A stretch of DNA of 38,181 nucleotides from Limosilactobacillus kribbianus (GTDB lineage: Bacteria; Bacillota; Bacilli; Lactobacillales; Lactobacillaceae), in assembly GCF_026413145.1 (NCBI RefSeq), contig NZ_JAOVYZ010000013.1, positions 1-38,181 of the forward strand. Direction: 5' to 3'. Below are positions 9,516-19,168 of the stretch, piece after piece (within the stretch, counting starts at the first letter, position 1; every line of letters begins with the position of its first letter). The position numbers and the translations under genes are program-made. The notes beneath the pieces were generated by a model. It did no database searches. It saw only the letters and a program-made list of their open reading frames with translations, and was not told where the DNA came from.

Positions 9516-11060
9516 ATGAAACACCTCAAGCAATTATTCATGCTCTTCATCCTGCTGTGGTCGCTGGTCATGCCAAGCACGGTCTTGGCCGCGACCTCCA
9601 GCAGCTCGAGCAGCACCGCTAGCTCGACCAGCGCGAGCTCATCCAGCGCCGTCTCCAGTAGCAGTTCTTCAACAAATACTGCTACCGATGATTCGCTGCA
9701 AAAGATTAAACAAAAAGGCACATTCGTCGTTGGGATGAGTGCCGACTACCCGCCATACGAATTTACCACCAAGCAAAATGGCAAGACTAAGTATGTGGGA
9801 TTCGAAGTCGAATTGATTAAGCGGATGGCCAAGGACATGGGCGTCAAGCTGGTCATTAAAAACATGGACTTTGACTCCCTTTTAGTTGCCCTTGAAACCG
9901 GGAAGATTGACGCGATCGCTTCCGGGATGAACGTCACGGCCGAGCGGAAGAAGAGCGTCGACTTCTCCCACACCTTCTATTCAGGAAGCAGCTACTTCCT
10001 TATTAATAAGAGCGACAAAAAGCTCTACACGAAGGCCAAGGACTTTAAGGGCAAAACCGTTGGGGCCCAAAACGGGACGCTCCAATCCACGATGATCAAG
10101 CAGAGCATGCCGTACGCCACCAACAAGGGGCTGGCAAAGCTCTCCTCCTTAGTAATTGCCCTTCAGTCCCACAAGGTTAGTGCCGTGCTGATGGACGAAG
10201 CCACTGCCAAGGCCTATGCCGCCAACAACAGCAACCTCGCCGCCTTCAACTCGAAGCTGCCAAGCACGGCCGGTGACATTGCGATGGCCTTTCCAAAGGG
10301 GTCCACCTCACTGGAAGCCCAGGCCAACAAGACGATTGACCAGGTTAATAAGGAAGGACTCGTTAACAAGAAGTGGATTCCAGAAGCTTCTAAATACATG
10401 AAGAGCTACAAGAAGCATAACACTGTGCTTTCCTACTGGCGGTACTTCGCCAAGGGGGTTGAGTACACCTTAATCATCACGGTCGTCTCCGTCTTCTTCG
10501 GTTTCATCCTCGGGACCCTCTTTGCGCTGATGCGGCTGTCCAAGAACAAGCTGCTTCACGGGATTGCGGTTTGCTACATCGAATTCCTGCGGGGCACCCC
10601 AATGATGGTTCAAATCATGTTCGTCTACTTCGGGATCGGGGCAATCATCCAGTCGCTGCCCGCCCTGCTTGCTGGGATCATCGCCGTCTCCCTGAACTCC
10701 GGGGCCTACGTGGCCGAAATCATCCGTTCCGGGATCCAATCCATCCCGATCGGCCAGACCGAAGCCGCCCGGAGTCTTGGGATGAGCAAAACTACCTCAT
10801 TCCACTACGTCATCATGCCACAGGCGCTCAAAAACATCTGGCCGGCGCTGGGGAACGAATTAATCACCCTCTTAAAGGACAGTTCCCTGGTTTCCACCAT
10901 CGGGGTTGGTGAATTGATGTTTGAAACCCAATTGGTCCAAGCGGACACTTACAAGGGGGTTCTGCCACTCTTTATCACCATGATCATCTACTTTGTCATG
11001 ACCTTTACCCTCTCACGGATCCTGCTCTACTTTGAAGGGAGAATGAAACATGCCCACTAA
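9516..11060 (+). CDS. Fused substrate-binding protein and permease of a polar amino acid ABC transporter
   Basis: A 514-residue GlnPH-type importer subunit. Residues 1-26 are an SPase I signal peptide ([10 protein letters not shown], cut near VLAA). A Ser/Thr-rich linker (about 27-60) follows. A type-3 periplasmic-binding-protein domain (about 66-290; [29 protein letters not shown]) comes next. The C-terminal HisM-type permease domain carries the EAA loop [22 protein letters not shown]. There is no lipobox, so the receptor is held by fusion. GGAG lies 9 nt before the ATG at 9516; a longer frame to 9477 lacks a site. The stop overlaps the ATPase start by 11 nt. Glutamine or another polar amino acid is the likely substrate; the exact ligand cannot be read from sequence. 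Confidence 0.93.
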   Translation: MKHLKQLFMLFILLWSLVMPSTVLAATSSSSSSTASSTSASSSSAVSSSSSSTNTATDDSLQKIKQKGTFVVGMSADYPPYEFTTKQNGKTKYVGFEVELIKRMAKDMGVKLVIKNMDFDSLLVALETGKIDAIASGMNVTAERKKSVDFSHTFYSGSSYFLINKSDKKLYTKAKDFKGKTVGAQNGTLQSTMIKQSMPYATNKGLAKLSSLVIALQSHKVSAVLMDEATAKAYAANNSNLAAFNSKLPSTAGDIAMAFPKGSTSLEAQANKTIDQVNKEGLVNKKWIPEASKYMKSYKKHNTVLSYWRYFAKGVEYTLIITVVSVFFGFILGTLFALMRLSKNKLLHGIAVCYIEFLRGTPMMVQIMFVYFGIGAIIQSLPALLAGIIAVSLNSGAYVAEIIRSGIQSIPIGQTEAARSLGMSKTTSFHYVIMPQALKNIWPALGNELITLLKDSSLVSTIGVGELMFETQLVQADTYKGVLPLFITMIIYFVMTFTLSRILLYFEGRMKHAH

Positions 11061-11790
11061 AATGATTGAAGTCAAAAAATTACAGAAGAAATTCAAGGAC
11101 ACCATGGTCTTAAAGGACATCACGGAAGAGGTCGACAAGGGCCAAGTGATCTGCGTAATTGGACCGTCCGGGGCCGGGAAGAGTACCTTCCTGCGCTGCC
11201 TGAACGCCCTGGAGCAGCCCACCGGCGGCCAGGTGCTGTTCGAAGGCCAGGACCTGACCGGGATGAGCGATAAGGAGCTCGACCAGATTCGGGAAAAGAT
11301 GGGGATGGTCTTCCAGAGTTTCAACCTCTTCCCAAACATGACCGTCCTGAAAAACATCATGATCGCGCCGGTGAAAGTCAAGGGAATCGCCGAAGACCAG
11401 GCTAAAGAGACTGCCCTGAAGCTCTTAAAGCAGGTCGGTTTGGAAAACAAGGCCGACCAGTACCCTGACCAGCTCTCGGGGGGTCAAAAGCAGCGGGTCG
11501 CCATCGCCCGGGCCCTGGCGATGGACCCCGAGGTGATGCTCTTCGACGAACCAACCAGTGCCCTGGACCCAGAGATGGTCGAAGAAGTGCTCAAGGTCAT
11601 GCGGGACCTCGCCACTTCGGGGATGACAATGGTTGTCGTCACCCACGAAATGGGCTTTGCCAAGGAAGTCGCCGACCAGATCTGGTTCATGGCCGATGGC
11701 TACATCCAAGAAAGCGGCAAACCGGAAGACTTTTTCGCCCACCCGACCAGCGAGCGGGCCAAGGAATTCCTGCAGAAAATTTTGAAATAA
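11050..11790 (+). CDS. glnQ: Amino acid ABC transporter ATP-binding protein
   Basis: A 246-residue ATPase that powers the fused receptor-permease encoded immediately upstream. It has Walker [10 protein letters not shown] (about residue 37), the signature [15 protein letters not shown], Walker [13 protein letters not shown] and the switch histidine in [10 protein letters not shown]. This is the full set of the polar amino acid subfamily. The start lies inside the end of the previous gene (11-nt overlap), indicating coupling. A strong terminator follows. Confidence 0.96.
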   Translation: MPTKMIEVKKLQKKFKDTMVLKDITEEVDKGQVICVIGPSGAGKSTFLRCLNALEQPTGGQVLFEGQDLTGMSDKELDQIREKMGMVFQSFNLFPNMTVLKNIMIAPVKVKGIAEDQAKETALKLLKQVGLENKADQYPDQLSGGQKQRVAIARALAMDPEVMLFDEPTSALDPEMVEEVLKVMRDLATSGMTMVVVTHEMGFAKEVADQIWFMADGYIQESGKPEDFFAHPTSERAKEFLQKILK

Positions 11791-11801
11791 CCAGTAAACA
11801 C

Positions 11802-11840
11802 AAAAAGCCATGCAGTCCCAAATGGGTTGCATGGCTTTTT
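11802..11840. terminator. Bidirectional terminator between glnQ and glycerate kinase
   Basis: AAAAAGCCATGCA pairs with TGCATGGCTTTTT. It has A-rich and T-rich flanks on both sides, so it can stop the converging transcripts of both neighbours. Confidence 0.92.
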
Positions 11841-11854
11841 GCTGTCTTAGTTTC

Positions 11855-12997
11855 CTATAGGTAGGTCGCCTTGATCAGCCGCGCAATGTTTTCCGCCGTC
11901 GTCGTTAGGTCATCCGCCGCGCTCGCGCAGGCTGCCTGCAGGCTCTTTGCCCCGGTCGGGGTAGCAAAGAGCGCCGTGAAGCCACAGTCGCACAATTTGG
12001 CGGCCCCCGGACCTAGGCGACCGGCCAGACCAAGCACCGGCGCTGCGGGAACGACCCGGCCAGCTAATTGGGCGACCCCGAACGGCGCCTTGCCGAACTG
12101 GGTTTGAAAGTCAAGACTCCCCTCGCCGGTAAACACATAGTCGGCCCCCGCCAGCTGGTCGGCCAGGTGGTTGCAGGCCATCACCAGGTCCACCCCGTGA
12201 TGCATCTCGGCATTGGCGAAAGCCAGCAGGCCAAAACCCAAGCCCCCAGCGGCCCCAGCACCAACAGTTTTCTCAAGCTCTACGCCTAGGTCCCGGCAAA
12301 CGACGCGGGCCAGGTGATGGAGGTTAGCATCCAACGTTTGGACCATTGCCGGGGTGGCACCCTTCTGCGGACCGAAGACGGCCGCCGCCCCCTGGGGTCC
12401 GGTCAGCGGGTTGGTGACGTCGGCGGCCAGCTTGATTTTGACCTTGTCAAGCACCGGGTCGCGGTCCCCGGTGTCAATCCTGGCGAGCTGGCTCAGTGCG
12501 CCCCCACCGGCTGGCAGCTCCTGACCAGCTTGATCCAGCAGGTGGATACCGAGGGCCTGGGCCATCCCGGCACCGCCATCGGTTGTCGCGCTGCCGCCCA
12601 GACCGATGATGATCTGGCGAACGCCGCGGTGGGCCGCGTCCCGGATCAGCTCGCCGGTGCCATAGGTGGTCGTCACCAGCGGGTTGCGGGTCTGCTCATC
12701 GACGTACTGGATCCCGCTGGCCGCGGCCATTTCAATCACGGCCGTCCTTCCATCCCCCAGCAGGCCGTATTGGGCGCGAACCGGTTTGCCCAGGGGCCCG
12801 GTGACTTCTCTTTCGATCAATCGACCCGCCGTAGCGTCGACCAGGGCCTGAACGGTGCCTTCACCACCATCGGCCATCGGGACGAGCGCATAGTCGGCAG
12901 TCGGGAAGACCCGCCGCAACCCGTCGGCAATCGCCTGGGCCGCCTCCTTGGCGGTTAGGCTGCCCTTAAATGAATCCGGTGCAATCACAAACTTCAA
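11855..12997 (-). CDS. Glycerate kinase, GarK/GlxK family
   Basis: A 380-residue class II glycerate kinase that phosphorylates D-glycerate and feeds lower glycolysis. Family motifs are APDSFKGSLTAKEAA at the start, MADGGEGTV, the GGSATTDGGAGMAQALG loop and FTGEGSLDFQTQ. The start codon is TTG at 12997, with AGGGGGG eight bases upstream; no ATG is better placed. It stands alone downstream of aspS, separated by the aspS terminator. Which phosphate position it uses is unresolved. Confidence 0.94.
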   Translation of the reverse strand: MKFVIAPDSFKGSLTAKEAAQAIADGLRRVFPTADYALVPMADGGEGTVQALVDATAGRLIEREVTGPLGKPVRAQYGLLGDGRTAVIEMAAASGIQYVDEQTRNPLVTTTYGTGELIRDAAHRGVRQIIIGLGGSATTDGGAGMAQALGIHLLDQAGQELPAGGGALSQLARIDTGDRDPVLDKVKIKLAADVTNPLTGPQGAAAVFGPQKGATPAMVQTLDANLHHLARVVCRDLGVELEKTVGAGAAGGLGFGLLAFANAEMHHGVDLVMACNHLADQLAGADYVFTGEGSLDFQTQFGKAPFGVAQLAGRVVPAAPVLGLAGRLGPGAAKLCDCGFTALFATPTGAKSLQAACASAADDLTTTAENIARLIKATYL

Positions 12998-13020
12998 ATT
13001 TACTGCCCCCCTTTATTAGC

Positions 13021-13050
13021 AAAAAAGCACCCCGGCCATCGCCAGGATGC
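13021..13050 (-). terminator. aspS terminator
   Basis: On the minus strand AGCATCCTGG and CCGGGGTGCT form an imperfect stem followed by a run of Ts, just after the aspS stop. Confidence 0.7.
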
Positions 13051-13059
13051 TAATCATTA

Positions 13060-14844
13060 TTAGTCCAGCTTGTAGTCAACTTTGTCGCCGAACTCAATCT
13101 TCAGGTCGTCAAGCTGCTGCGCACTGACCTTGCCCGGTGCAGCCGTCAGCGGTTCGACCGCCTTGGAGTTCTTCGGGAAGGCAATGACGTCCCGAATGTT
13201 GTCGGCCTGGGCCAAAAACATTACCCAGCGGTCCAAACCAATGGCCAGACCACCCTCAGGCGGCATCCCCAGCGTCAGGGCCTTGAGCAGGAAGCCGAAG
13301 CGGGCCTCGGCACGTTCCTTGGTGTAGCCGAGGGCCTTTAAGACCTTCTCCTGGACCTTTGGATCGTGAATACGGATGGAGCCCCCACCAATTTCCTGAC
13401 CGTTCAAGACGATGTCGTAACTCTGAGCGTGGGCCTTGTGCGGGTCCTCGCCGTCCTCTAAGTAGTGCAGGTCTTCGGGGTTGAGCATCGTGAACGGGTG
13501 GTGAGCCGCGATCCACTTGCCGAAGCCTTCGTCGTATTCAAACATCGGCCAGTTGACAACCCAGACGTAGTTCCACTGGTTCGGGTTGGTCAGTCCCAGT
13601 TCTTCGCCAAAGTGACGCCGCAGGTAGCCCAGGGAGTCGCAAACCACGTGGAAACTGCCGGCAACGAAGAGGATCAGGTCACCGGTCTTGGCACCCAGCT
13701 CAGCATTGATGGCGTCGGCCTGGTCACCCAGGAACTTGGCAACCGGACCGCTGTAACCGTCCGCGGTGACCTTAACCCAGGCCAGCCCCTTGGCGCCATA
13801 ACGCTTGATGTAGTCTTCCTGCTTGGAGATGTCCTTGCGGGAGTACTTGTCAGCCCCACCCGGAACGGCGATTGCCCGGACGTAGTTGCCCGCAGCAACC
13901 GTGCCGGAGAAGACCTTGAAGGAGGAGTCCTTGACGATGTCGTTTAAGTCGTGAATCAGCATGCCAAAGCGGGTGTCCGGCTTGTCGGTCCCGTACTTGT
14001 CCATGGCGTCCTGCCATTCCATCCGTGGGAACGGTAACTTGACGTCGATGCCGAGGACTTCCTTCATGACGTCCTTGATCAAACCTTCCGTCATGTCCTG
14101 GATCTCTTCCGGCGTCGCAAAGCTCATTTCGGTATCGATCTGGGTGAATTCCGGCTGACGGTCACCACGCAGGTCCTCGTCCCGGAAGCACTTGGCGATC
14201 TGGTAGTACTTGTCGACCCCAGCGGCCATCAGCAATTGCTTGAAAAGCTGTGGTGACTGTGGCAGGGCGTAGAAGTGACCAGGGTAAACCCGGGAAGGCA
14301 CGATGTAGTCCCGGGCCCCTTCTGGCGTGGACCGGGTCAGGTCAGGGGTTTCCACGTCCAGGAAGCCGTTCTTTTCAAAGTAACGGTGAACGACGTGGGT
14401 CACCTTGGACCGCAGCATCAGCTTCTTCATCATTTCCGGCCGCCGTAGATCGAGGTAGCGGTACTTCATCCGCAGGTCTTCGGAAGCGTCCACGCCGTCG
14501 GTAACGTCGAACGGCGTCGTTTCGGATTGGGCTAGGACCTTGATCGTCTCAACGGCAACTTCGACCTTCCCAGTCTTCATGTCGGGGTTGATTTCCTTTT
14601 CGGCCCGCAATTGAACCTTCCCCTGGACCTCCAGGACGTATTGGTTCCGCACCGCGTTCGCCACCTTGAAGGCCTCCGGGTTTTCCTTTTCGTTGAAGAC
14701 CAGCTGAACGATGCCTTCGCGGTCCCACAGATCAATGAAGATCAGGCCACCGAGATTCCGGCGCTTGGCCACCCAACCCTTGAGGACGACTTCTTGACCA
14801 ACTTGTTGTTCGCTGGTGTCCCCAGCGTAATTAGTTCGCTTCAT
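13060..14844 (-). CDS. aspS: Aspartyl-tRNA synthetase
   Basis: Charges tRNA-Asp with aspartate. The 594-residue bacterial-type enzyme has an N-terminal OB-fold ([28 protein letters not shown]). It has class II motif 2 ([18 protein letters not shown]), the bacterial GAD insertion in the middle, and motif 3 ([10 protein letters not shown], about residue 525). The ATG at 14844 has AAAGGAGAAA eight bases upstream; the longer open frame to 14940 reads through the leader RNA and is not used. Expression is controlled by the T-box at 14878-15062. The usual partner hisS is absent upstream. Confidence 0.97.
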   Translation of the reverse strand: MKRTNYAGDTSEQQVGQEVVLKGWVAKRRNLGGLIFIDLWDREGIVQLVFNEKENPEAFKVANAVRNQYVLEVQGKVQLRAEKEINPDMKTGKVEVAVETIKVLAQSETTPFDVTDGVDASEDLRMKYRYLDLRRPEMMKKLMLRSKVTHVVHRYFEKNGFLDVETPDLTRSTPEGARDYIVPSRVYPGHFYALPQSPQLFKQLLMAAGVDKYYQIAKCFRDEDLRGDRQPEFTQIDTEMSFATPEEIQDMTEGLIKDVMKEVLGIDVKLPFPRMEWQDAMDKYGTDKPDTRFGMLIHDLNDIVKDSSFKVFSGTVAAGNYVRAIAVPGGADKYSRKDISKQEDYIKRYGAKGLAWVKVTADGYSGPVAKFLGDQADAINAELGAKTGDLILFVAGSFHVVCDSLGYLRRHFGEELGLTNPNQWNYVWVVNWPMFEYDEGFGKWIAAHHPFTMLNPEDLHYLEDGEDPHKAHAQSYDIVLNGQEIGGGSIRIHDPKVQEKVLKALGYTKERAEARFGFLLKALTLGMPPEGGLAIGLDRWVMFLAQADNIRDVIAFPKNSKAVEPLTAAPGKVSAQQLDDLKIEFGDKVDYKLD

Positions 14845-14877
14845 TCTCAATTTCTCCTTTTTATCCATGAAAATAAT

Positions 14878-15062
14878 AAAAAAGCGCCCCTGCCGACTGC
14901 AAGGGTGCAAATGCACGGTACCACCTTGGTATCTACTCATGATAACGTCAGACTCTGACGGGGACGCGTCCCAAACCTAAAAAGCGTCAATCGAGCACTC
15001 GTCATGCGGGCTTCCACCAACCCCGCTCGCTGTCTTTCCTAGTGGTCGAGCATTCTTTTATT
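14878..15062 (-). promoter_or_regulatory. T-box riboswitch (aspartate) upstream of aspS
   Basis: On the minus strand AAGGTGGTACCGTG (14927-14914) is the T-box that pairs with the NCCA end of uncharged tRNA. CAAGG/CCTTG plus GTGCA/TGCAC form the antiterminator. GCACCCTTGC/GCAGGGGCGC followed by Ts (14908-14878) is the competing terminator. Stem I is compact: TCGACCACT pairs with AGTGCTCGA with one mismatch, the distal loop carries GGTGGAAGCC, and a GAC codon sits on its 3' side at 15003-15001, the expected aspartate specifier. Uncharged tRNA-Asp would raise aspS transcription. Confidence 0.9.
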
Positions 15063-15181
15063 ATCGGTCATGAATATCAAATTTTCAGTTTTTACCTTAC
15101 TCGTCTCCCCTCCGAAAGTCAATACGCTGCCTTGCTTTTCCCCCGATTAACCTTAGAATTAGAGGAAAGGAAGTGGTTTTT

Positions 15182-16030
15182 ATGAGTAAGTTAAATCAAG
15201 CCTGGTTTGCCCAGCTGCCCTTCAAAAAGCTGGACAGCTTCCAACCGGTCAGCGGCGGGGACATTAACGAATCCTACCGCATCGAGGCCGATGGGCATTC
15301 CTACTTCATCAAGATTCAGCCCAACCAGCCGGCGACCTACTTTCAACACGAAATCAACGGCTTAAAGGCGATCGGCAAGGTCACCAACACCCCGACCCCG
15401 CTGCATAACGGCGTGATTGATGACAACGCCTACCTGGTCCTTAATTGGCTAGACGAGAGTGCCGGCAGCCAGGCCGCGCTCGGTCGGGCGGTGGCCACCA
15501 TGCACCAGCAGGAGAGTGCCAACGGCCAGTTTGGCTTTGTCGACAACCACCGCACCAAGGCCCTGGTAAAGGATAACTCCTGGAACCAGAGCTGGGCGGA
15601 CTTCTACGTCAACCAGCGGCTCTTGCCCGAGGTCAAGGTCGCCGCAGAGCGCGGCCGCTGGAACCGCTGGCGTCAAGAACACTTTGACCAGCTCATCAAG
15701 CAGTTCACCGCCTATTACCAGGAACATACCGTCAAGCCCAGTCTCTTGCACGGTGATCTCTGGGCCGGCAACTTCATGTTTGCCAACAACGAGCCCTACC
15801 TAATCGATCCCGACGCCGTTTACGGGGATCGCGAATTCGACCTGGCGATGACAACCGTCTTCGGGGGCTTTGACCAGGAGTTCTACCAGGCCTACGCCGC
15901 CCAGTACCCATTCACTCCGGGCATTAACGACCGCCTGCCCTGGTACCGGTTCTACTACCTCTGCATGCACCTGGTTCTCTTCGGCGAAAGCTACGGTGGC
16001 GCCGTCGACCAGATTCTCAGTCAGTACTAA
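15182..16030 (+). CDS. Fructosamine kinase family protein
   Basis: A 282-residue protein of the fructosamine/ketosamine-3-kinase family, related to aminoglycoside phosphotransferases. The nucleotide lobe contains SGGDINESYRIEADG and YFIKIQ. The catalytic segment is HGDLWAGNFMF (Asp and Asn of Brenner's motif) and the metal site is LIDPDAVYGDREFDLAM. The family phosphorylates sugar-modified amines, a step in repair of glycated molecules; the true substrate here is unknown. The ATG at 15182 is preferred over a GTG at 15173, which lies on top of the AGGAAAGGAAG binding site. It is monocistronic and faces dtd. Confidence 0.9.
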   Translation: MSKLNQAWFAQLPFKKLDSFQPVSGGDINESYRIEADGHSYFIKIQPNQPATYFQHEINGLKAIGKVTNTPTPLHNGVIDDNAYLVLNWLDESAGSQAALGRAVATMHQQESANGQFGFVDNHRTKALVKDNSWNQSWADFYVNQRLLPEVKVAAERGRWNRWRQEHFDQLIKQFTAYYQEHTVKPSLLHGDLWAGNFMFANNEPYLIDPDAVYGDREFDLAMTTVFGGFDQEFYQAYAAQYPFTPGINDRLPWYRFYYLCMHLVLFGESYGGAVDQILSQY

Positions 16031-16037
16031 CTAATAG

Positions 16038-16071
16038 AAAAGGAGTTCCGTTTTGGTGCGGAACTCCTTTT
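16038..16071. terminator. Bidirectional terminator between the kinase and dtd
   Basis: AAAAGGAGTTCCG pairs perfectly with CGGAACTCCTTTT around TTTTGGTG. It serves the two converging units. Confidence 0.92.
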
Positions 16072-16075
16072 AACG

Positions 16076-16513
16076 TTATTTTTCGTAGATAATAGTGATT
16101 GGCCCGTCATTTTCCAGGTCGACCTGCATGTCAGCACCGAAGCGTCCGGTTTCGACGTGGACCCCGGTCGCCGCCAGCTTCTCGTTGAAACGGTCATAGA
16201 GCGGCTCGGCGATCTCCGGTCTGGCAGCATCAGTGAAGCCCGGCCGGTTCCCGTGACGGGTATCGGCGTAGAGGGTGAACTGGGAAATCGACAGAATTTC
16301 ACCGTCGACGTCCTTGAGCCCCTTGTTCATCTTGCCGTTTTCGTCCTCAAAGACCCGCAAGTTAACTACCTTGTGAACCAGGTAATCGAGCTGTTCGTCA
16401 GTGTCATCCGGGGCAAAGCCAACCAAAAGCATATAGCCCTGCCCGATCTTGCCAACGACCGTGCCGTCAATGCTGACCTGGGCGTGACTCACCCTTTGTA
16501 ATACAATTCGCAT
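16076..16513 (-). CDS. dtd: D-aminoacyl-tRNA deacylase
   Basis: Removes D-amino acids wrongly attached to tRNA. The 145-residue protein starts [17 protein letters not shown] and has the two active-site signatures [18 protein letters not shown] and [18 protein letters not shown] (the cross-subunit Gly-Pro motif appears here as DGPIT). It lies 15 bp after relA in the same direction, the common relA-dtd pairing of Firmicutes, and ends at the terminator at 16038-16071. Confidence 0.96.
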   Translation of the reverse strand: MRIVLQRVSHAQVSIDGTVVGKIGQGYMLLVGFAPDDTDEQLDYLVHKVVNLRVFEDENGKMNKGLKDVDGEILSISQFTLYADTRHGNRPGFTDAARPEIAEPLYDRFNEKLAATGVHVETGRFGADMQVDLENDGPITIIYEK

Positions 16514-16528
16514 CTTTTTAATTCCTTT

Positions 16529-18754
16529 CTAGTGAATAACCCGCTTGACCACGTAGACGTCCTTGATGTTCTTGAGGGCGTTCATGATCAGCTCAAGCTG
16601 CTGGAGGTTGCGGACCCCAATCGTCAGGCTGATCGTCACCATCTTGTTGTGATCGACCTTCCCGTTGACCGAGTTCAAGAAGCGGGTGCTGTTGTTGATC
16701 GAGCGCAGGATATCGTTGAGCATCCCGTTGCGATTGTAGCCCTGAACCTCGATGTCGGCGTCGTAGTTGGTCTTGTCGCCGTTCGGGTTGGCCCAGTAGA
16801 CAGTCACCAGCCGCTGCCCACTCTTCTCAGCATTGGCAATGTTTGGACAATCCGCCCGGTGGATGGAAACCCCGCGGCCCTTAGTGATGTAGCCGACGAT
16901 TGAGTCACCCGGAACCGGGTCGCAGCAATGGCTGAGCCGGACCAGCATGTTGTCGACGCCCTCGACCACGACTCCTTCGCTGGAAGCCTTGGCCTGCTTT
17001 TCGCTTGGCTTCTCTAAGGTCTCGTGATCCTCCAGGAGGGCCTTTTGGGCAGCCGCTTGACGGTCGGAACGCTCCTTTTGCCGGATGTCGGCGGTGAAAC
17101 GATTCCGCACGCCCACCGGTGCCAGGTCGCCAAAGCCAACCGCCGCGAACATGTCGTCGGCCGTGTTGTAGTGCATTGCCTGAGCAACCTGGACACTCTT
17201 CTCCTCGGTCATCAATGCCAACGGATCGTAGCCGGCATCACGCAGCTGGGTGGCGATCATCTGCTTGCCCGTTTCAATGTTCTCGTCCCGGTTGTGGGCC
17301 CGGAAGAACTGCCGAATCTTGTTCCGTGCCCGTCGCGTCTTAACCAGGTCGAGCCAGTCCTGACTCGGTCCTGCCGAAGAGGAGAAGGTCAGAATGTCAA
17401 CGATGTCCCCGTTCTTGATTTCATAATCCAGGGGGACAATCCGGCCGTTGACCTTGGCCCCGGTGGTGTGATTGCCGACCTCGGTGTGGATCTGGTAGGC
17501 CATGTCCAGGGGTCCAGAGCCAACCGGCATTTCGATTACGTCACCCTTCGGCGTAAAGGCGTAAACCTTATCGGCAAAAACGTCGCTCTGGATTCCCTGC
17601 ATGAACTCGTCGGTTCCGTTGCTTTCCTTCCGCAGTTCCAGGATTTCCTTGACCACGTTGAGCTTGCGACTGTCGAGGGTCTGTTGAACGCCGTTGATCT
17701 TGCCTTCCTTGTAGGCCCAGTGGGCGGCAACCCCGTATTCGGCCACCTCGTGCATGTGGTGGGTCCGGATCTGGACTTCCAGTGGCCGTCCTTCCGGTCC
17801 AATCACCGTGGTGTGCAGGGATTGGTAACCGTTGGTCTTCGGCATCGCAATGTAGTCCTTGAACCGTCCCGGCATCGGCTTCCAGCTCGTGTGGATCGCT
17901 CCCAGCACGGCGTAGCAATCCTTGATCGTATCGACCACGACCCGGATCGCCAGGAGGTCATAGATCTGACTGAACTGCTTGTGCTGGGTTACCATCTTGC
18001 GGTAGACCGAGTAAATGTGCTTCGGCCGGCCATAAATTTCGACGTTCGGCCCCAGTTTGAGGTCCTTGAGCGAATCCTTGATCAGCTCAATGGCGTGGTT
18101 GATATAGGCCACCCGTTGGTCCCGCCGCGAGTTCATCAGGTGCACAATCCGGTAGTACTGTTGCGGATTCAGGTAGCGCAAGGAAAGGTCTTCCAGCTCC
18201 CATTTGATCGTGCTGATCCCGAGCCGATCAGCAATCGGGGCATAGATCTCCAGCGTCTCGTTTGAGATCCGGCGCTGCTTATCGGGCCGCAGGTGCTGCA
18301 GGGTCCGCATGTTGTGCAGCCGGTCGGCTAACTTGACAATCATCACCCGAATGTCCTTTGACATCGCCAGCAGGAGCTTCCGGTGGGTTGCCGCCATCTG
18401 TTCGCGGTTGGACTTGTAGTGGATTTTGCCCAGCTTGGTATCACCATCGACGATCAGGGCAATCGTCGGACCAAAAAGCTCCTTGATATCGCCCAGGGTT
18501 GCTCCGGTATCCTCAACAATGTCGTGTAGGTAACCCGCGCAGACCGTTTCCGGATCCATGTGAAGGTTGGCAAGGATCCCCGCCACCTGGATCGGGTGAA
18601 TAATGTAAGGTTCACCCGACTTGCGCCGCTGGTCCCGATGACAAATAGACGCAAAACGGTAGGCCTTCTCAACCAGTGCCACGTGGTCATCATTCATATA
18701 TGAAGAGACGATTTTTTGGACATCGTCGTGCGTTAATTCCTTCGTCTGTGACAT
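16529..18754 (-). CDS. relA: (p)ppGpp synthetase/hydrolase, RelA/SpoT family
   Basis: Makes and degrades the stringent-response alarmone in answer to amino acid starvation. The product has 741 residues. The N-terminal HD hydrolase domain is intact (HRDQRRKSGEPYIIHP, YLHDIVEDT). The synthetase domain follows (DLLAIRVVV, NGYQSLHTTVIGPEGRPLEV, EVAEYGVAAHWAYKEG). Next come a TGS domain (VYAFTPKGDVIEMPVGSGPLD) and a C-terminal ACT domain. An intact HD site suggests a bifunctional Rsh enzyme. The ATG at 18754 has AGGGGGG at good spacing; a TTG six bases further up is less likely. Confidence 0.96.
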   Translation of the reverse strand: MSQTKELTHDDVQKIVSSYMNDDHVALVEKAYRFASICHRDQRRKSGEPYIIHPIQVAGILANLHMDPETVCAGYLHDIVEDTGATLGDIKELFGPTIALIVDGDTKLGKIHYKSNREQMAATHRKLLLAMSKDIRVMIVKLADRLHNMRTLQHLRPDKQRRISNETLEIYAPIADRLGISTIKWELEDLSLRYLNPQQYYRIVHLMNSRRDQRVAYINHAIELIKDSLKDLKLGPNVEIYGRPKHIYSVYRKMVTQHKQFSQIYDLLAIRVVVDTIKDCYAVLGAIHTSWKPMPGRFKDYIAMPKTNGYQSLHTTVIGPEGRPLEVQIRTHHMHEVAEYGVAAHWAYKEGKINGVQQTLDSRKLNVVKEILELRKESNGTDEFMQGIQSDVFADKVYAFTPKGDVIEMPVGSGPLDMAYQIHTEVGNHTTGAKVNGRIVPLDYEIKNGDIVDILTFSSSAGPSQDWLDLVKTRRARNKIRQFFRAHNRDENIETGKQMIATQLRDAGYDPLALMTEEKSVQVAQAMHYNTADDMFAAVGFGDLAPVGVRNRFTADIRQKERSDRQAAAQKALLEDHETLEKPSEKQAKASSEGVVVEGVDNMLVRLSHCCDPVPGDSIVGYITKGRGVSIHRADCPNIANAEKSGQRLVTVYWANPNGDKTNYDADIEVQGYNRNGMLNDILRSINNSTRFLNSVNGKVDHNKMVTISLTIGVRNLQQLELIMNALKNIKDVYVVKRVIH

Positions 18755-18773
18755 TCTCAATCCCCCCTATTCA

Positions 18774-19106
18774 TTATTCCCGGCGCATTGCGCACGCCAG
18801 GTAGCTAATTGCCCAGTAGGCCGGTGCTAAAAAGTACGTGTAGCGCGGCAGGAAGAAGTATGCCGCAATCAGGAACAATCCGGGGAAGACCAGCAGCAGC
18901 CAGGTCGACATTTCCTTACGGGCCAGGTAGCGTCCCAGCCAGATGCTATAAATCCCGTTGATTAACAGCAGGACAATCTCCACCCATTGCACCCGGGATA
19001 AAAACGGGAGCTTGTGTGTCAGCACCGGGATCAGCATCCCAAAGGCCACGCCCAGTCCCCATAACCACTTGTCAAAAATCTGCCGTCCAATCTTAATTCT
19101 TGCCAT
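18774..19106 (-). CDS. Small multi-pass membrane protein, function unknown
   Basis: A 110-residue hydrophobic protein with about four membrane segments (LWGLGVAFGMLIPVL, VEIVLLLINGIYSIWL, WLLLVFPGLFLIAAYF, YFLAPAYWAISYLACA) and short basic ends. I do not recognise the family. The ATG at 19106 follows AAGGTG by nine bases; an upstream GTG/TTG is possible. It sits between rsmE and relA in the same direction, so it is probably co-transcribed, but nothing in the sequence points to a stringent-response role. Confidence 0.7.
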   Translation of the reverse strand: MARIKIGRQIFDKWLWGLGVAFGMLIPVLTHKLPFLSRVQWVEIVLLLINGIYSIWLGRYLARKEMSTWLLLVFPGLFLIAAYFFLPRYTYFLAPAYWAISYLACAMRRE

Positions 19107-19168
19107 TCTCTTCAACACCTTATTATCTATAGATTAATTTGCTTTATTGTATCACAGTTCGCCCGGTC

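Noticed and set aside
17024-18265. 413-codon plus-strand reading frame opposite relA
   Set aside because: It is antisense to a fully conserved relA; GC-rich codon bias creates such open frames. No binding site or recognisable domain.
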